Shown piece by piece: positions 61,810 through 64,000 of a DNA stretch of 64,000 nt. Every line of letters starts with the position of its first letter. Within the stretch, counting starts at the first letter, position 1. The notes below the pieces were generated by a model. It worked only from the letters and a program-made list of their open reading frames with translations. It had not been told where the DNA came from and did no database searches. Source of the DNA: Sipunculus nudus (taxonomy: Eukaryota; Annelida; Sipuncula; Golfingiida; Sipunculidae); assembly GCA_026874595.1 (NCBI GenBank), contig CM049322.1:25889400-25953399 (forward strand), given 5' to 3'. Both the position numbers and the translations under genes were made by a program.

Positions 61810-62572
61810 ACTACGGATCAAGCTGACCTTATAAGTTGTTTTGCAAACCTGATGACCATGACCTTTGACCAAGTTACTTGACTTTGAGAACTACTTGATC
61901 TGAAACTCATTCAATCAATCTCCAACTAAAACTATGGTATTGTGTAAAAATGAAAGTATATATAGAGATTTCATGCCAAAACAGGCTATCATCTGTTTTT
62001 AAGGCCTTGAAGTGACCGTGACCTTGACCTTTGGCCTTGATTTTGACCTCAGATGGCCATGAAATCATGCTTATCATGTCGGCCATGCTTGACAACATAC
62101 AACTAGATACAAAAATCATCCAAATATGCCAAGGCATTCCAGAAATATTGTGATCCGAAAGTTGCATAGCATGATTGTGGCAAATCACCGATATGGGGGG
62201 GGGGGGGGGTAGGGGTTGGCTTTTTATTTAGCTGCAGGGCAGAACTAACGTCTGTGCAACTTAAGACTGCCATTTTCTAATGTCCAAAAGTATACTACAA
62301 TGGAAAATAAACCTAAGATTAACGATAAAATTTTGCAGTTAAATCGATGTGTCCCGGGGACTAAAGTATTTGATCATGAGAGGCTCCTGCATCTTAGATA
62401 TAGTCCAAAAAATGGCACAGTATTAGTTCAGCAAATATACATTTAATATTTGATTATCACCAGTTAACGGGGTCATTTCCTCTTAGCTTTTAAAAAAGAA
62501 ATAAGTATATTTTGCATTTGCTAAAATTTTCCAAATTTCAGCTGGGCAAACAAGACCCATGGGTCCCTTGTT
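61810..62572 (+). mobile_element. Family C element, 3' portion
   Basis: Runs through TGACC/TGACCTT half-sites (61853-62055) and a G tract (62195-62209) to ttcagctgggc, ACCCATGGGT and cccttgtt at 62572. The 5' end was not found. Confidence 0.6.
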
Positions 62573-62775
62573 ATAATACTCTCATGGAAAGTTTTTCTTC
62601 TTTATAAAATTTAACCAGATTAGTTAATTGATAATAAATTGCCATACTGTATTCTGTTAATGTGAATATTTTTAGTGTCTTGCACTAATTTGCAAATCTG
62701 TTATCTGTTTTGAGCATTGTTGAGGTTACAGATGTACTTTTACTGACTTTATCACTGTCTTGTCATTGTCTGCAG

Positions 62776-62975
62776 ATCAGAGAGAATCATTTAAGGATGT
62801 GAACTCTTTACACCTGCCAAATGAGCGTTACTCCCCAGTAAGAAGAGCAAGTGATGGGTCTGCTGCTCCACACAAAATCCAGCCCTACCTGGAGAAGTTG
62901 TATAATCAAACATTAAGTCAAGGATCAAGGCAGTGCAGTTTACAGCAGTTACAGATGGAGTGTCAACAACTACAG
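62776..62975 (+). CDS. SIK: SIK-type kinase, internal exon 3 of 3 (RRAS phosphosite)
   Basis: This 200-base exon starts after tgtctgcag and ends CAACTACAG|gtagct. It encodes 66 full codons after the split histidine. Its core, LHLPNERYSPVRRASDGS, is the most diagnostic part of the window. SIK2 and SIK3 proteins carry LHLP-ER-SPVRR-SDG followed by a Gln-rich QLQ-EC-QLQ stretch, and this exon has LQQLQMECQQLQ. RRAS is a PKA/14-3-3 site (equivalent to Ser587 of SIK2) that restrains the kinase when phosphorylated. In vertebrates SIKs phosphorylate CRTC coactivators and class IIa HDACs in the cytoplasm. The exon ends in phase 0. Its last 15 bases and the donor are copied four more times just downstream in a 32-bp repeat. 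SIK2 and SIK3 cannot be told apart from this stretch. Confidence 0.93.
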
Positions 62976-63119
62976 GTAGCTCAAAGTTTCATTATCAACA
63001 ACTACAGGTAGCTCAAATTACCATTATCAGTGACTTCAGGTAGCTCAGATTTTCCATTATCAACAACTACAGGTAGCCTAAATTTCCATTATCAACAACT
63101 ACAGGTAGCTCAAATTACA
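62961..63119 (+). repeat. 32-bp tandem repeat copying the SIK splice donor
   Basis: Five copies of (tat)caacaactacag|gtagctcaaattnccatta. The GT of each donor falls at 62976, 63008, 63040, 63073 and 63105. The first copy overlaps the last 15 coding bases. Using the second donor would add 32 bases and shift the frame; in-frame read-through reaches TAG at 63009-63011. Confidence 0.9.
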
Positions 63120-63217
63120 CTGTTAGCATCACCAAATTTTATACTTGCAAAGTATTGGTCCCATGATTAACTTTTAACCTGTGAAGCTTTGGTTGCGCCA
63201 CCTACAGCCACATATTC

Positions 63218-63643
63218 AGCTCAGCTGACTATACATCATCTGAGCTAGAGTCTTGGTCCATTGTCCGTCGTCCGTCAATCTGTCCATTAGATTGGCATGT
63301 TTGAAACTGTTAGATCAACAAATCCAAAATTAGGAATACTGTTAGATGTCCCTAAGATCTCATACAAAACTCCAACTTTGTTACTTTGAGAAATTAAGGG
63401 AAAACCTCAAATTTCCATTTAAAACAAATTATCACATTTCAGGACTGCCTAATATCAAAACCACTTATTTTTTTCTCAACATTTACCAGAAGTATTCTGT
63501 ATATTTACTACATACATGCCAGAAATTAAGTCTTTGAAGTATAATTTGTTTAAGTTATTGGCCTAAACATAATGGACATTGTAAAAAATCAGGAGAAATA
63601 TTTACTCACTTAACATGAAAATGTTTGAAGCTAGAGAATTTTT
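63218..63643 (+). mobile_element. Family C element, 5' fragment
   Basis: agctcagctgactatacatc followed by tctgagct, ggtccattgtccgtcgtccg and the same text as the units at 51126 and 51720 (gttagatgtccc, caggactgcctaatatcaaa). It stops where another C start begins. Confidence 0.7.
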
Positions 63644-64000
63644 AGCTCAGCTGACTTTCAGTCATGCTGGGCTATAGCGATGGGTCTTTGTCCGTCGTCC
63701 TTCCGTCTGTCCGTCCAGCCGGCCGTTAGCAGGGCACAAATCGTAACCGTAGGGGCTAGGGCCATGAACCCTATGCAGTCTTAGAGGTTCTAAAAAGATC
63801 TCCTTGCAAACCTGAACTTAGGTCACTGCGACCTATATTCTCGAAGTTATGGGGTGTGTTTGCACCCCCCAGAAATAATTCTTTTAGCCAAAATTTTCAT
63901 CCCAAACCTTCCATCTTTCACATACAGCTCACCTACCAACATGGGAAGAACCATAATTATTTTGAGGTCACAAGGTCAAAGGTCAAGGTCACAGTACCAA
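63644..64000 (+). mobile_element. Family C element, 5' part, runs off window
   Basis: agctcagctgactttcagtc, then gggctatagcgatgg, a (GTCC)n run and ggcacaaatcgtaac, ending in aggtcaaaggtcaaggtcac at the window edge. Confidence 0.7.

Larger units (their letters stand above)
40225..62775 (+). other. SIK intron, 22.6 kb, repeat-filled
   Basis: The exons on either side join as C|AT to give a histidine in frame. The intron holds a C element, stacked B elements, several palindrome arrays and about 4 kb of low-repeat DNA (58544-62572). I cannot exclude a small alternative exon, but none is needed to keep the frame. Confidence 0.7.

Noticed and set aside
61850-62060. Clustered TGACC/TGACCTT as nuclear-receptor response elements
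   Set aside because: These words belong to the C-family consensus and recur wherever it does (8940-9200, 63950-64000), so a specific regulatory role is not supported.

Overview
This is a eukaryotic nuclear window, almost certainly from a lophotrochozoan and most probably a bivalve mollusc. The evidence is AT-rich DNA, very long repeat-filled introns, and dispersed repeats containing (GTCCGTC)n runs of the kind common in bivalve genomes. The species is inferred. I see no bacterial-type genes, CRISPR, rRNA or convincing tRNA. Nearly all short open frames lie inside repeats.

Only three exons are well supported, all on the + strand: 26754-26854, 40094-40224 and 62776-62975. They join in frame across two introns of 13.2 kb and 22.6 kb. 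Together they encode part of the C-terminal regulatory half of a salt-inducible kinase (SIK2/SIK3 type), including two basic-directed phosphosites (KRHT and RRAS) of the sort that PKA phosphorylates and 14-3-3 binds. The kinase and UBA domains should lie upstream of the window and the C-terminal tail downstream.

Most of the rest is three repeat families, called here B, C and E, all on the + strand. Each shows the same plan: a short inverted repeat just inside the 5' end; its complement near the 3' end; then a short 3' hairpin or palindrome; then CTTGTT or CTAGTT, with insertion into a T run. Family B has GCGAACCTGTG/CACAGGTTCGC and a 3' AGGCCT-gt-AGGCCT. Family C has AGCTCAGCTGAC and a 3' ACCCATGGGT. 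Family E has GTATCCGCCAAAA/TTTTGGCGGATAC and a 3' TAGTC..GACTA hairpin. This resembles Helentron-associated non-autonomous elements (HINEs); that assignment is inference. The elements are nested: E and C, and once B, sit in the same T run of different B copies, and empty versions of the site are also present. The families share a 12-14 bp palindrome, (A)GGTGGCGCCACC(T), that recurs throughout and forms arrays of about 279 bp period.

Layout: 1-1082 tandem repeats; 1083-21200 three B copies in tandem with a 222-bp repeat as spacer, carrying a CACTA-like 703-bp insert, a C element and a 6.2-kb low-repeat insert; 21231-25632 another B; 25785-26753 low-repeat DNA leading to exon 1; 26866-27545 a 24-bp minisatellite; 27744-33604 nested B/E/B; 33605-35836 AT-rich DNA with a local duplication; 35837-38693 B; 38694-40024 60-bp and 21-bp arrays running up to exon 2; 40462-43034 a C element; 43035-43885 low-repeat DNA; 43886-50992 stacked B copies; 50992-58543 more C-like and B pieces; 58544-62572 low-repeat DNA ending in a C 3' end; then exon 3, whose donor splice site lies in a 32-bp tandem repeat, and C-family starts to the end of the window.
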